Of a stretch of 64,000 nt of DNA, positions 24,335 to 36,600 are shown in pieces. A model generated the notes under the pieces. That model was not told the origin of the DNA and did no database searches. It saw only the letters and a program-made list of their open reading frames with translations. Source of the stretch: Apostichopus japonicus. Taxonomy: Eukaryota; Echinodermata; Holothuroidea; Aspidochirotida; Stichopodidae. Position numbers and translations under genes: made by a program. Position 1 is the first letter of the stretch; each line of letters begins with the position of its first letter. The stretch is taken from assembly GCF_037975245.1 (NCBI RefSeq), contig NC_092570.1:513501-577500 (forward strand). Direction: 5' to 3'.

Positions 24335-25060
24335 ACTTTTGGTTTCGATGATAATCATAACCTATGCAGTCATGCAGGCGGATGAGTATGCGTGTGTGTG
24401 CGTGTGTGAGGGTATGTGAATGTATATTGTGTGGTGTGTTACGCCCATCAATTTCTATGGTTACGCCTTACACGATATCTTAAGAAGGGAAGCCTGGACC
24501 AATCTAATATTTGGTGAGTAGGTGTACCACATTGAGCAAAAGAAGCCTATTGTTTTTGGTGGAGGTCAAATGTCATTGGGGGTCACCAGGAGTCAAATTG
24601 TGAAAACTTGTAAACACGATATCTCAAGAAGAGAAGCTTTGACCAAGTGCCTAAGTGCCTAACCTTTTCTTCATAAAAAGTTTTGATGTTGCAGATCTGT
24701 ACTGGAGACTTGAACACAAATCATAGGCCTAGTGGCGAGTGAAGTTTGGCGATTTGATTTTTAGAAACGATCACATTTAAAAATATTTTTCGAGGCCTGA
24801 AAACCTTGAAAACATGATTTCTCATGGTAGATATAATGAATATTTTTCATGGCATAGGGACTTGCCATATTGAGTACAAGAATCCTGTTGCTTGTGAGGT
24901 CAAATCTCATTTGAGGTCACCAGAGGTCAAACTCTGAAATCCTTTTACATGATATCTAACGATGGGGAATCGTGGATTCATCTCATACTTGATGGGTGGA
25001 TGCATTACAAGTACAAGACCCCTATTGTTTTGGTGGAGGTGTGTATTGCCACGTAGGCTA
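24335..25060 (+). repeat. Dispersed repeat family with DR1-like motifs (copy 2)
   Basis: Same head (GGTTTCGATGATAAT) as the 12.9-kb copy, then three subunits with CTCAAGAAG.GAAGC, ACCACATTGAGC and GGAGGTCAAATGTCATT. The half-sites are more decayed here. Confidence 0.75.
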
Positions 25061-26807
25061 CAGTAGACTTACATGTGTTTATCATGCCATAGTGTAATTT
25101 TATCAAAATGGTAGTTCGGGCCATTTCTATTGAAACAGCTATAATTCTGGTTACTTTTTCATCACCACAGTCCTATAGTTCGGGGATTTTTCATCCTATG
25201 ATTCAGGAGAAGTGAATTTTTGAAACCTCGCGCCGACTTAATCTAATATATCTTAAACAGTGGAGAACGATGAGCGACTGTGACGTTATCGAGGCACTTC
25301 ATTTTAGAGGCCTAGCTTCAGGGACGCTATCATTAGCAAGCTACACTTTAACGAGGAAAGTTAAACTTCTGAAAGTAAAATAGCGATTTAGATGGAAATG
25401 TCCGGTTGAAGTTGCAAGTTACCAATCTTTTGGAAAGTTAAAACGTTCCAATATTCCCTAACTATAGTTCTTCTTCATAATACCTTGTTCGGATCATTTT
25501 TATTTGAGAGATTTTTGTATTCACAGCCGTACGCGAATTCTGTACACATTCCTTTGTATTGTTTCAAGGTCAGGCTTAGAGATATCTTTCGTATTCACAC
25601 CCGTACGTGAAGTCTGTACACACTCCTGTGTAGTTTATCAGGGCCAAGCTTAGAGTGAGATCTTTTGTATTCACAAGGCTTCTTATTCAATGGGAATTTT
25701 TGAGTTGATTTTTCTCTGTTCATATCTGTCCATCAGCCCACGAAAGTCTTGCCCCAAATAGCGACTCTACCCCCAGATTGAATCTTCTTCCGCAAGGAGC
25801 CGCATCTGTAGTTCAACAATCAGCCTCGATGCTGCGTCATGGCCTTCCTCGGCGTCCGTTATACTTCATCTGCCCGATAGTTCCCCGCCAACATGCACCT
25901 GCTCTATAAGAACATACGATAAAAACACCACATGCGCGTATCAAGTTTGTATTCACAATGTAACCCCGTTGCTTTACATAATTTATTAATTACTTATTTA
26001 TTAAATAATAAATTAAACCATACAACATTCTACAATTCAAATACGTCTCAAAAGCAGAACACGCTATAAAATTTGTATTCCCATTACCAAAACGTAGCTT
26101 TTACAACATAAACTAAATTGTTTTAGGAATCTGTTGACAATATTTATTAATTAACGAACGTGGGCGGTTAGGAATTTGGGCTCATATATTGTATCTTCCG
26201 GAGGAGGGGTGCTTGTTGAAAGTTGTCACCCACTGTCCTAGATACATGGTTTACGGTTTACAGTGCGAGTGATATCAATAAACATCCGAAGTGTAAAATC
26301 TTCAATCCTAAATGTATACACAGGTGACAGACGATGCATAACATTTACATGGATTGTTAGTTGAAAATTCCCCTACCAATATCTTGTTCCTAACTCAATA
26401 TGTGGTAGATTGAATGGAAGCTAATTTGTCTGGGTAAACCCTCGATTCTTCCCTGTGATTTTATCACGGCAAATAGTCTTCAAAAGCTTTAGTGTATACT
26501 ATAATCGTTTTGTCCATTTATCCTTGAAACCTGATACATTTCGAATGTTTGCTGTCCGGGTTCTCTTCTTCATAAAAATGCAACTTTTCCGTAAAAATAT
26601 TATTTTCCTATGTGAATAAGGGAGTTAATTATTACGAAGAAAGGAGGGAAAAATCTTTTTCAGCTGAATTGCCATGATGACATCATTCATCCCGCTGTTG
26701 CCAGATGCATTAACATAGTACCTCAAAATTTGAAAAATTCAGATCATCATCATGCAAAACTCTATGAAAATGTAGTTTTGACGTGCAGATTGAGAAATGT
26801 TACAGCA

Positions 26808-26813
26808 TTTATT
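26808..26813 (-). terminator. Probable polyadenylation signal of the mutase gene
   Basis: AATAAA on the reverse strand, 258 bp past the stop codon at 27071. Position and sequence only; the cleavage site was not identified. Confidence 0.45.
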
Positions 26814-27070
26814 TCATTAAGCAGTCAAATTCAGCCACAGGAATGTCCCTTTAACAAAACTATAACATACAGCAGAGTTCAAAGTTTTGCAACAAATGGT
26901 TGACCTAAATTTGCAGAATGTACGTGTTATAGAATATATGTATATATATATATATATATATATACGTATATATATATGTGTATAGAATATATGTATAGAA
27001 TAAATGTGTAATAGAATAACGTCGCACATCTTCGATGATTCTTGACACCACCTTATACAGTTAATTTGCT

Positions 27071-28913
27071 TCACATTCCATATAGAAATCTCTCCTCTTG
27101 CTGCCGAGAATTGACAAAGTTGGCGTTTGGATAAGTTTCCTCTGGAATTCCACGTAATATCTTATCAACCACCTCAACACCTTGCATCAAGGAGTGGTCT
27201 TGGTTACCAACTTCATATCTCCATCCTCCAAAACGACCTCTAGATAAGATGCCTTTAGATTCCAACCAAGGTTGGACTAATTTTAATACTTGCTCTCTTC
27301 CTAGAGAAGGTACGGGGTAACCGTGTTCCAGTCGACGATGGTATTTAGATACAATCATATCAGGAATTATAAATCCGTAGAGGACTAGGGCATCGATTGT
27401 AGCCTGTATAAGAGCATTCCTTGACCACTTCCCTTTATTTATATGTTGCATAGGTTCCGCTGACTCACACATCAGAGACCAATGGACCAGTGGGTCGGGT
27501 ACGTGATCCTTTGAATAATTAGAAAACACTGTTATCCTATAAAAAGGAGAATCAGAATCCGGGAAATAAATCCAAGATTTATCTTGAAGAGCTTCTGGGG
27601 GTTGACCTGAAAGTCCAAGGCCAACAACGTTGGTGTGAGAGTATATAAGTCTGGAGACTGATTCCTTCATTCTGTTTAACGACTGATCGAACCTGTCTTC
27701 AACCATATCGACTAAAAGATCTAATGGGGCTGTTGTGATCAGATAGTCATAAGAGTAGACCTCGCAAGTATTTTGTCCATTTGTGCGTTCCACAAATATT
27801 CTTTTAGAATTGGCTTCAATTTTGACCACTTTCGAGTTGAATTGAAACCAGTGCTGTGGAATTAAGTTTGCAACTCCTTCCCAGATAGCCATGGTGCCGT
27901 TATATTTTGGATACCTGAAATATCTGTTAGGCCCCCAAGTTGAGTCGGTTTCATGGATACCTCTTTTCATCTGTGAAATTTTAAATTTAATAGTTTCCAC
28001 GTCTGGAACCGAAACGCGATCACCCACCCAAATATAGTTCATGCTTTTTGTTTCTACTGTCCAAATTTTTCTGTTATATTTTCTCATGAACACATCGCTC
28101 AATCCTTCACCAAATCTTTGAACAAGCCATTCGTCAAAATTTGATGGAGTTATTTTAGATAAATTGCGACCAATTTGTTCTAATCCGTGTAAGCATTTAC
28201 TTTGATCAATATCGTCCATATCTGCAATGTTATTCTGTACCGGGTAAGCTATAAACCGTCTGACACCGTCTGAACCCATCATGAACGCATATGCTGCCCT
28301 AACACGTTGGTTCCATTCTTTAACCGCGATGTCAAGTACGTTGTCGAAATATTCGTAATGAGAGAACACCACGTGACCACCAATATCCCACAGAAACCCC
28401 TTTTCATCCCGCTCCGATGATGATAGGCCACCGGAATGGTCTTCTTTTTCCAGGATAGTGATGTGGACATTCTGAAATACATGTCTGAGCTCCTTTAATC
28501 TCAAAGCTGCACCAAGACCAGTTGGACCAGAACCAATAATAACGATGTCACGAATGACATCATTGCTTTCACATGTTGTCGGATTTTCCGAAATAAACGT
28601 TATTGGTTGGTCTCTCAAAGCTCTTACAGTTTCTGCAAATGAAAATGAGATTGTAATTACGAAAGTGGTATATATATATATAAAGATTGAGACTAGTTGA
28701 GACTAGTGGAACACTATAAATTGTTACTCAGAGTCACGCGTTGAGCGATCATCAGACAACTGGTCATCCTAGATTCTGCTTTGTCCACCGGACATTTATT
28801 TATTTAACATTAAAGGGTATACTCGGTTAGCGTAAAGCTAATCTCCCCCGAGGCCCTAAAAAATTATTTATTAAAAAATATAATCATATAAAATATTAAT
28901 AGTGCACTCTGCG

Positions 28914-28963
<50 letters not shown>

Positions 28964-30666
28964 CGTGTGTGTGTGTGTGTGTGTGTAGGCTACTGAGGGT
29001 AAGATGTAGGCTATTGGGGGTGAAATGGAAGAACTAACGGATGCTAAGTTGTGACTGTTTTTGTTGTAGTGGGATTTGGCTGTATAAGTGTCCTGGTTCT
29101 GTCGATTTTGGAATTTAGGGACCTTGGCTTCTGAAATGACTTGGTGGGTAACCACCCGCCGTCTCAAAAACCGTGATCTGGTGATCTGTTGGGAAGCCTC
29201 GTGATTGAGTCAGATTTGGCGGGAACATATTCGTTTGGCACGTAACAGTTGAGAATAGGGACAGTGGCGTCGCCAAGGGGGGGGGGGCAGGGGGGCACGT
29301 TCCCCCCTGGAAAACCTAGTGCCCCCGAGTGCCCCCCCATCTGAGATTTGGGTTGATAAAAATATATATATATATATTTTGTTATATTCAACTCCCATCA
29401 TCTGAGTTGGTTTTTCATTAGGACAAAGAAGCACAGTAATTCGTATTTTCTTCAAATGAGCTGCGAAAAAATGAAAAAGTTTATCCTTGACCGTCGGGTA
29501 TCAAAGTCGTAACCCGCGCCATCACAACTCGTGAATTGGATGCCTGTGAAATGCCGAAAATCCGGACCTGCTGTGAGAAGGGAGGGTACTGCAGTATGTT
29601 GCCTTGGTCTGAGGTTGACAGGTTAGGAGCTGACGAAATGTGAGAATGTGAGGGTCCGCAGGCACCATACTTGCCTATATTTGTGGACCTAACCCTGTTG
29701 TGTAGGGGGTGCAGAGGTCATTTGAGGTCAGATGCTTGTAGGAACAAATGGCGAATGTTCACACCTGCATACTGAGCTATACTTGATGTGTGATCAAACT
29801 TTGGATTGCATGGTGAGGTCCCTGATAGGAGCCAAAAACGATGCTGGAACCTGTTACATCTTAATAGATAATGGGAGAAAACGAGCAGGACAAGAAAGGA
29901 GTCGGGGGTCATGAACACATTAATTCAACAAATGTAGGTTCTATTGATAGGGTTAGGCATAATATCGACAGCATGTGGTTCATATCCTCTGCAAAATTCT
30001 GCGCGTTGTTTAAATCATTACCTCAAAAATAGCAATTTCTGGAGATATCTTCAGATCGAATTTAGCATCAAATGTGGCACCATTTTGCATCTAGCCCATC
30101 CTCCGTATGCGAAAATTTTCCAAAGGGGAGGGGGTACCCCCTCCCCTTAGACCCCTCCCCCAGGACGGCGATCCGTATCCACCTAACTGCCCCCCCATCA
30201 AATGCTGGTGCCCCCCCAGACTGAAAAGTCTGGTGACGCCACTGAATAGGGAAAAGAGTTGGTACAAGAAGGTGGATGACTGGATGAGTATACTGTAAGA
30301 GTCGGTAGATTTAGAGTTAATATTTGAAAAGATTACGCAATTATCGATCAGGATAGCATTAGATCAAGGAAGTTAACAGAAGAAGAAGAAGAAATTTCAT
30401 AGCCGTGAAATTTAAAGGAGGGTAGAAACTTGATACAAACTCATCATGGTTTGTAGTTCATTTCTGGATCCAATGGCAGTAATAAGGCTATGTCATCGAT
30501 TCAAATGTACTGCAGGCAGATCAACACCATAAGTAGCAGCTGTTTTTCATATAAATATTTGCTATGGGTTTTCCGATATTCCAATAAATATAAATATATA
30601 CTTACTCACTGATTTTGCGCCCAGCAGGCAGATTAGCACCATAACTAGTATCGGTGGCGTGGCCAT
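27071..30666 (-). CDS. glf: UDP-galactopyranose mutase, eukaryotic type, with signal-peptide exon
   Basis: FAD-dependent interconversion of UDP-galactopyranose and UDP-galactofuranose. Exon 1 is 30666-30606 and exon 2 is 28632-27071. Exon 1 ends GTGA before GTAAGT (phase 1) and exon 2 starts after a TTTGCAG acceptor, giving 540 residues in one frame. Exon 2 holds the whole catalytic part: dinucleotide motif GSGPTG (54-59), GGHVVFSHYEYFD, MRKYNRKIW, FYRITVFSNYS, YHRRLEHGYPVP and the C-terminal GRFGGWRYEVGNQDHS, all close to fungal mutase. No Met precedes the FAD motif in exon 2, so an upstream start is needed. The exon 1 ATG has a good context (A at -3, G at +4) and encodes MATPPILVMVLICLLGAKS, a typical signal peptide. 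Three NxS/T sequons (NLS, NGT, NYS) are present. Luminal location is inference. Confidence 0.93.
28916..28986. repeat. AT/GT microsatellite in the mutase intron
   Basis: (AT)n followed by (GT)n. A second AT tract is at about 29360-29380, inside the hAT-like element. Confidence 0.9.
29262..30244. mobile_element. Non-autonomous hAT-like element, 983 bp
   Basis: Terminal inverted repeats CAGTGGCGTCGCCA and (reverse-complemented) CAGTGGCGTCACCA. It is flanked by a perfect 8-bp duplication AATAGGGA (29254-29261 and 30245-30252), diagnostic of hAT insertions. G-rich and C-rich subterminal tracts; no transposase frame. It sits in the single intron of the mutase gene. Confidence 0.9.
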
Positions 30667-33619
30667 ATTGGACTGCTGAAAACGATACTGAATAGGCTCA
30701 TACAAAGCACAAAGGCTTCTCAGTTTTATCTTCAATTTGATATATTGGGTTTGAAAGGCCTGTATACACAAAGTGTGTGTGCCATAGGCCTATATCATAA
30801 GTTCTAACAATTGCATGCACCATTTACTCTATATAATACAACAAAGTCCAAGGCCAATTTCCAGCGGGCGAAAATGCTGTCTTTTTTTGAAGAATAGGCA
30901 CGACGTCACTCGATCCTCATTTGATATTTAATTAGGTAAAAGTTATCATTTCAATTTCTCAGTCATTAACCAATTTATATGTCTGGTAATAGTTGAATTT
31001 GATGAAGGAAAGGTGTTTAATCCAATCGTTATTGAAAATAGACACAAAAAAGGAGTGGAAAGGGGATATCGGCCGTATTTTTTGAACGTAAATTACTAAC
31101 CACGTTCGATATATTTAGAATAATTGCTTTTTTTTTTGGCATGCATATCATTATTTCTAATTTTGGAAACTTGTATATTCGCTGAAAAAAACTCCACAAA
31201 TTAATATCCATTTCTCTTCAAATCATCCTGAAACGAAGTCAATTTCACAGCAAATTTTGAATAGCTTTATGAATTACATTTTTGCCGTAATTATGGTACG
31301 CAAACAGAGAGAAAGAAAGAAATTGCCTTAACTCCAAAAGGAAAGAAAATATAGGCCTACTCCATGTCCATAAAGTTGGAAATCCAGAACAGTGAAAAAT
31401 CTTCCAGCCTCCACCGGGATTCTAACCACTGGTCTGAAGGAAGCCACCCAAATACAAATAGCGACCTATTTTTTGCATAAATATTTACCATTTTGTGAGA
31501 AAACCATTGACATTGTAAACGCTATTTCATGATTTGAAGGTTGTTACAGAAAATGTGCCCAAATTCCACCATTATTACTTAACAAATAGTACGAATTCCA
31601 TATTTCTCACGACTTGAGGGAATTTGAAACCAAGAAAATTCCAAACCATATAATGACATAACAATCAGAATCAAAGAATCACCATTATATCTGGTAATTG
31701 GTATCTGATGGATAATCAATAATCAATATCGCTATTATAACAACGCACCTACCCTCCCTTGCAGTACTACGTGGATCCCGACAAACAACAACAATACAAG
31801 GCTTACACCCCTACGCTAAAATATAGGCTGTACAGGATACGTCACTGGAATATCCCAATTTATTTGCAGTTAAGGTGCCTTATTTGCTATACAAAACAAT
31901 GTATTTCTTACACCATAAAAAGTTACAGGTCGGTGTAGGCGGACCTATTTTGGAATAATGATCGCAATTTCAGACGTGGAAAGTATTAAATAGACAATGT
32001 TACGATTGAGAAACATCAATTGAACTTACGAGTACTAACAATTATTTTAGACACCCAAAATAATAAATGCACGAAGGCTACTTTATGGGAGTAAGTTGTA
32101 AAATGAATACCACACAAGACTGGTTACAATAAAAAGTGATCCAAATCATTGAAACCAGCACTATTTGTGGAACAAAGAAATGGACAAAACCGCATGTCGC
32201 ATCTACGTTTTAACTAGTACAATAGGAAATTGCGTAGGATTATCGGATAATCTACCTCCAGCATGGGATGGAGAGTACGGCAGAGGTGTGGGATTACAAG
32301 ATAACCTCCCTCCAGCATGGGATGGAGAGTACGGCAGAGGTGTGGGATTACAAGATAACCTCCCTCCAGCATGGGATGGAGAGTACGGCAGAGGTGTGGG
32401 ATTACAGGATAACCTTCCTCCAGCATGGGATGGAGAGTACGGCAGAGGTGTGGGATTACAATATAACCTCCCTCCAGCATGGGATGGAGAGTACGGCAGA
32501 GGTGTGGGATTACAAGATAACCTCCCTCCAGCATGGGATGGAGAGTACGGCAGAGGTGTGGGATTACAATATAACCTCCCTCCAGCATGGGAAAATATGG
32601 TAGAGGTGTGGGATTACAAGATAACCTCCCTCCAGCATGAGATGGAGAGTACAGCAGAGGTGTGGGATTACAAGATAACCTCCCTCCAGCATGGGATGGA
32701 GAGTACGGCAGAGGTGTGGGATTACAGATGCCAGAAATGCAAGAGAATACTTTTCAAAGCTAAAATTGATTTTTCTTGGATTTATTTCTCCTCTCAATTA
32801 ATGTATATGATTAAGTTGTAAAGTACAAACATAAAAAAATTACACATGGCACAGCTATTAAGGAATTAACTGCCTTAAAGTTGCATCTATTAGTTCCAAA
32901 AAAAAGAACGTCATGGTCATAAATTATTTTGTGGCAAAAGGGATGAAGTGCATTTCTCAATTTGCTTCTATGGCTTCACACCTGCTTACTTCCACATCTT
33001 TTACGGTACATAAAGTGAAATCTCCAGCACCAATTTCTCAGAACAATGGGAATCTGTTGGGTAGTAGATAATACAAATCCACAACTATGCCATCTTATTA
33101 CAAATATCCCAGCTTTTAAATGTTCATTTGATAGATAAGTAGGTAATGGTTACCCAGCTTCAATTTTGACTGTTAAACAGCTATTTTTATCGTTTGGTTT
33201 AAACCGGTTAACTAGTTAGTTCACCACTTAGCGAACATCTAAAGTTTGATAGATGTAGGTTGAAGATTTACCAAAACTGACACAGACAATCGGCTGCTTT
33301 CAAGTCTGACTGACTCTTCGATACTTTGAAACTATTGGGTGAATTGTTTGACCATTTAATATTCAGACACACAAGAAATGCAGAATTTATCAAGCTGTGT
33401 AATTTCCAAACATGATTTGCTTCCTTTCTTTCATATGGCATGTTTGCGTCTTACAGATGGTTCATGATTCAATTTCTACAACAGAATTCAATAGCAGTAG
33501 TACCATCTTGTGTAGGTCCACCCCTGAGGGAAGGGGGTATCACTTTGTGCAGCAGCGGTTTGCAGGTCCATGCTTGGGGTGGTCCTATAAGCTTGTGAGA
33601 ATTTGTTGCCTTCTGTTTC
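30667..33619. other. Intergenic region between mutase 5' end and FASTKD 3' end
   Basis: No gene recognised. Apart from the 54-bp minisatellite at 32.25-32.73 kb it is unique-looking AT-rich DNA. The mutase promoter should lie just right of 30666. Confidence 0.55.
32250..32733. repeat. 54-bp minisatellite, about 9 units
   Basis: Unit GGCAGAGGTGTGGGATTACA followed by AGATAACCTCCCTCCAGCATGGGATGG-type sequence, period 54 bp, with one shortened unit near 32590. Units are nearly identical, so the expansion is recent. Open frames of 111-218 residues (repeat GRGVGLQDNLPPAWDGEY) run through it in several frames and on both strands. Without splice or start support I treat them as artefacts. Confidence 0.9.
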
Positions 33620-36600
33620 TTAGTTAAAAAGTTTCTTCCGAAGGTAGTCCACCTTATCGGATCTGAAGGGTAGCAAACTTCGCCGAAAGTCATGCTGAGG
33701 TATCTGGACAAATAGAAGAAAAAACAACTTGGAAATTAAACATTGTTAAAGTATTTGATTTGGCATTAATAGTACTTGTAGTTCCATAGGAGTGTATCAA
33801 TTCTCATTATAATCACCACTGTTAATTATATAGTGTGGTACGGCTGTCACATATGTATGATATGCCCAAGTTATGTGTTGACACTATAATCATAATAATA
33901 ATAATATTGAGGATTTATAAAGCCCAGACATATCCACCAATATCACCGTGCTCAAGGCGCATCATAATATTACTCCGGTCAATGAAAACCTGTCAAAAAT
34001 TGAGACAGTCCCTCCACAGCAGCTAAACAGCGCCCAGCTAAGAGTTTATCTCACAGGTCCCCATTTATACACCTGGATGGAAAGACGCAATGGAGATAAA
34101 GTGCCTTGCCCAAGGACACAACGCAACGATCTGGCCAGGACTCGAACCTGCAATCCTTAGACCACAAGTCCACTGCCTTAACCACGACGCTCGCTCTTAA
34201 TCTCCTTGGTGAATGAGAAGATGCATTAAAACAGTCCCACAATGTAAGCAAAACATGAGGAACTTAGGACTGGAAAGTTCAGTTGATAGAGCATAGAATT
34301 AGTAAGTAGTTTAAATTCCTTGCTCTTCCAAGATGCGTAACTGTGAAAGCATAGTACAGCATAGTATACACAGTAACTGCATAGTAACTCACCGGAATGT
34401 ACTTGTATCCAAGAATCTCGAGGTGACGTTTCTTCATGACAAACTCGCCCTTCAAGTACGGTGCATTTCTGAAGTAACAGCTTTTTGGCAAGATATCCAT
34501 AACCACCCTGAGAAATGCAAAAGAAGGTTATGGAATTAGGCAACATGTTGCACAAGGATACAACCACCTTCTTGTTATACTAGGGCAGGGGGAGGATGGG
34601 GCTAAGAGTTATATCATCAAGGGAGGGAGGGGTCTGAAGAGAGGGTAGAAATGTGGAAAAAGGAGGGTGTTGGTGCTATATTTTGAAACAACCTTGAAGC
34701 ATCTTTGACTGTTTACGATGTACAGCCCACATACATGGTATGTATATTCTGTTCAATTGGATGTTTTGTAATATTCTCTCTGCCAAATTGGGGGCTCAGC
34801 TATTTGACATGTTGACCAATAGCATGTGAGCTACACCCACACAGTTTTGTTCACAACATGAGCATCAATGCATAAAAGCGTAGATATATTCTTGATCATT
34901 TATTTTAGCCAATGAACCAGAAAGCCAGCTGGCTTAGTGATTCCTTGCCTTACAGTTATACTGTATATGGAATCTCTTGCTAGATAGAGCAACTGAGAAA
35001 ATGTGCCCTGAAGTCAAGTACCAGAACATCATACCAGATAACTTGATCATTGCAAAGGTATTACCCTTCTGAAAGTTGATGACAGATAACAGACTAGTCA
35101 TAAGTGGAAAACCATCTCAGCCACTTAAATGAGGGAGGGGTCAAATCCTATGACACAAAAAAAACTTTCAGGGATTACTAATTAAAATTATTGAATCTAA
35201 ATGACCTGTATCCTCCACCAAATACACTATGCTTTGTGTACTCGTTATTGAGTAGCCATACATACCTGCTACGGCACTTTTCTATCTGGAAATATTGTAT
35301 TTATATAGTGTTCAAGTTTTGACACTTAGTGACTTTAAAATGAACTTTGACCTACATCAAATTGTATAAAACAAACTATACCATACACAAGGCTATCATA
35401 CCATGCATATATGAGCTCCTTTCATGTTCTGGTTCTGGAGAAATAACACTTCTGATATATTCACATTTTGCCCAAGCTGACCTCAAATGACCTTTGACCT
35501 CCACCATAAACAATACAGTTTGCTGAACTAATTACAGGAATTTCACATGCCAAATTAGAACTGCACAGACAACCTTCCTTGAGATATCATGTTTAGAAGA
35601 TTTTCACTTTTTCCCTCTGTTGACCTCAAATGACCTTTGACAATGATGGAAAACACTTCAGATCGTCTACTCACCAATAGCAAGCTACACATTAAAATTG
35701 AAGTTCCTGCAACTTCTACTTCTTGAGGTACTGTGTGAACAATGTTTTCAGACCTTGACGCGTGCTGACCACAAATGACCTTTGACCAATACCCAATTGC
35801 AATCCCAACCAGTTCTACCTAATGGGAACCTTCATACCAAATATGAAATGTACCCCAGTTATCCCTCTGAAGTGTCACATAAACACACGCATACACACGC
35901 CATCACCATCGCATAGACTCCTTCTGCCTTTGGCAAGGAATCAAAAATTAATAGCAAACACTTTAAAGATGATCACATTCGACTTTCCACTAAATAAGGG
36001 AATTACAGATGAAATGATTATATATCACACTTTATTATTTAATTTTCTTCTGCTTTTTTGTTTTTGTTTTAGGTCAACGTAAATGCCTACCCTTGGGGTA
36101 CCAATTATAAAATATTCAAATGGATGTCTTGGTCTAGACCTGTTTTGTCCTCACATTTTACCATGCTGAACTTGTTAGAAAGTGCTTCCCTCCCTGAATG
36201 CTACCCCCACTCCCAGACCCTCGACCCCCTGTGTTACTAATTCACAGAAAATGTGGTAGTGAGTGTCCAGTATAGAGGCTATTGTCTCACATTTATTGTC
36301 AGTAATAAGATACTTTCATACTATACAGACTTCATATTTTCAAACAGAATGATGTGATGAGTACAAGGTAACTAACGTATCTGTGTCAATGTTGGTTCCA
36401 AAGGAGGGTAGTCTTCTGTCTAGGGAGTCCCTGTTAAAGCTAAACTCAAAATCTGTGGAAAAAGAAGAAAATCTGTCAGTAAATAAAACTTAATATCAAA
36501 CAAATTGTACAATAAGAGCCTCCAGACTTCATGTACCCCTCCCTGGATAAATAAAAGTGTCCCAGGCACTATTTCCAAATTTGTGAATGTCTGTGTCTTT

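Larger units (their letters stand above)
23938..27070. other. Intergenic region between exchanger 5' end and mutase 3' end
   Basis: Presumed exchanger promoter at the left. It contains the dispersed DR1-family copy (24.3-25.1 kb), an ~82-bp tandem pair (25505-25676, TTTGTATTCACA.CCGTACG units) and a TA microsatellite (26938-26978). A reverse-strand AATAAA at 26813-26808 is a likely polyadenylation signal of the mutase. No other gene seen. Confidence 0.6.

Noticed and set aside
27071-28618. Mutase start at the beginning of the long exon
   Set aside because: The first codon there is TTG, and a good splice acceptor lies 14 bp upstream in the same frame; an upstream exon with ATG fits the phase.
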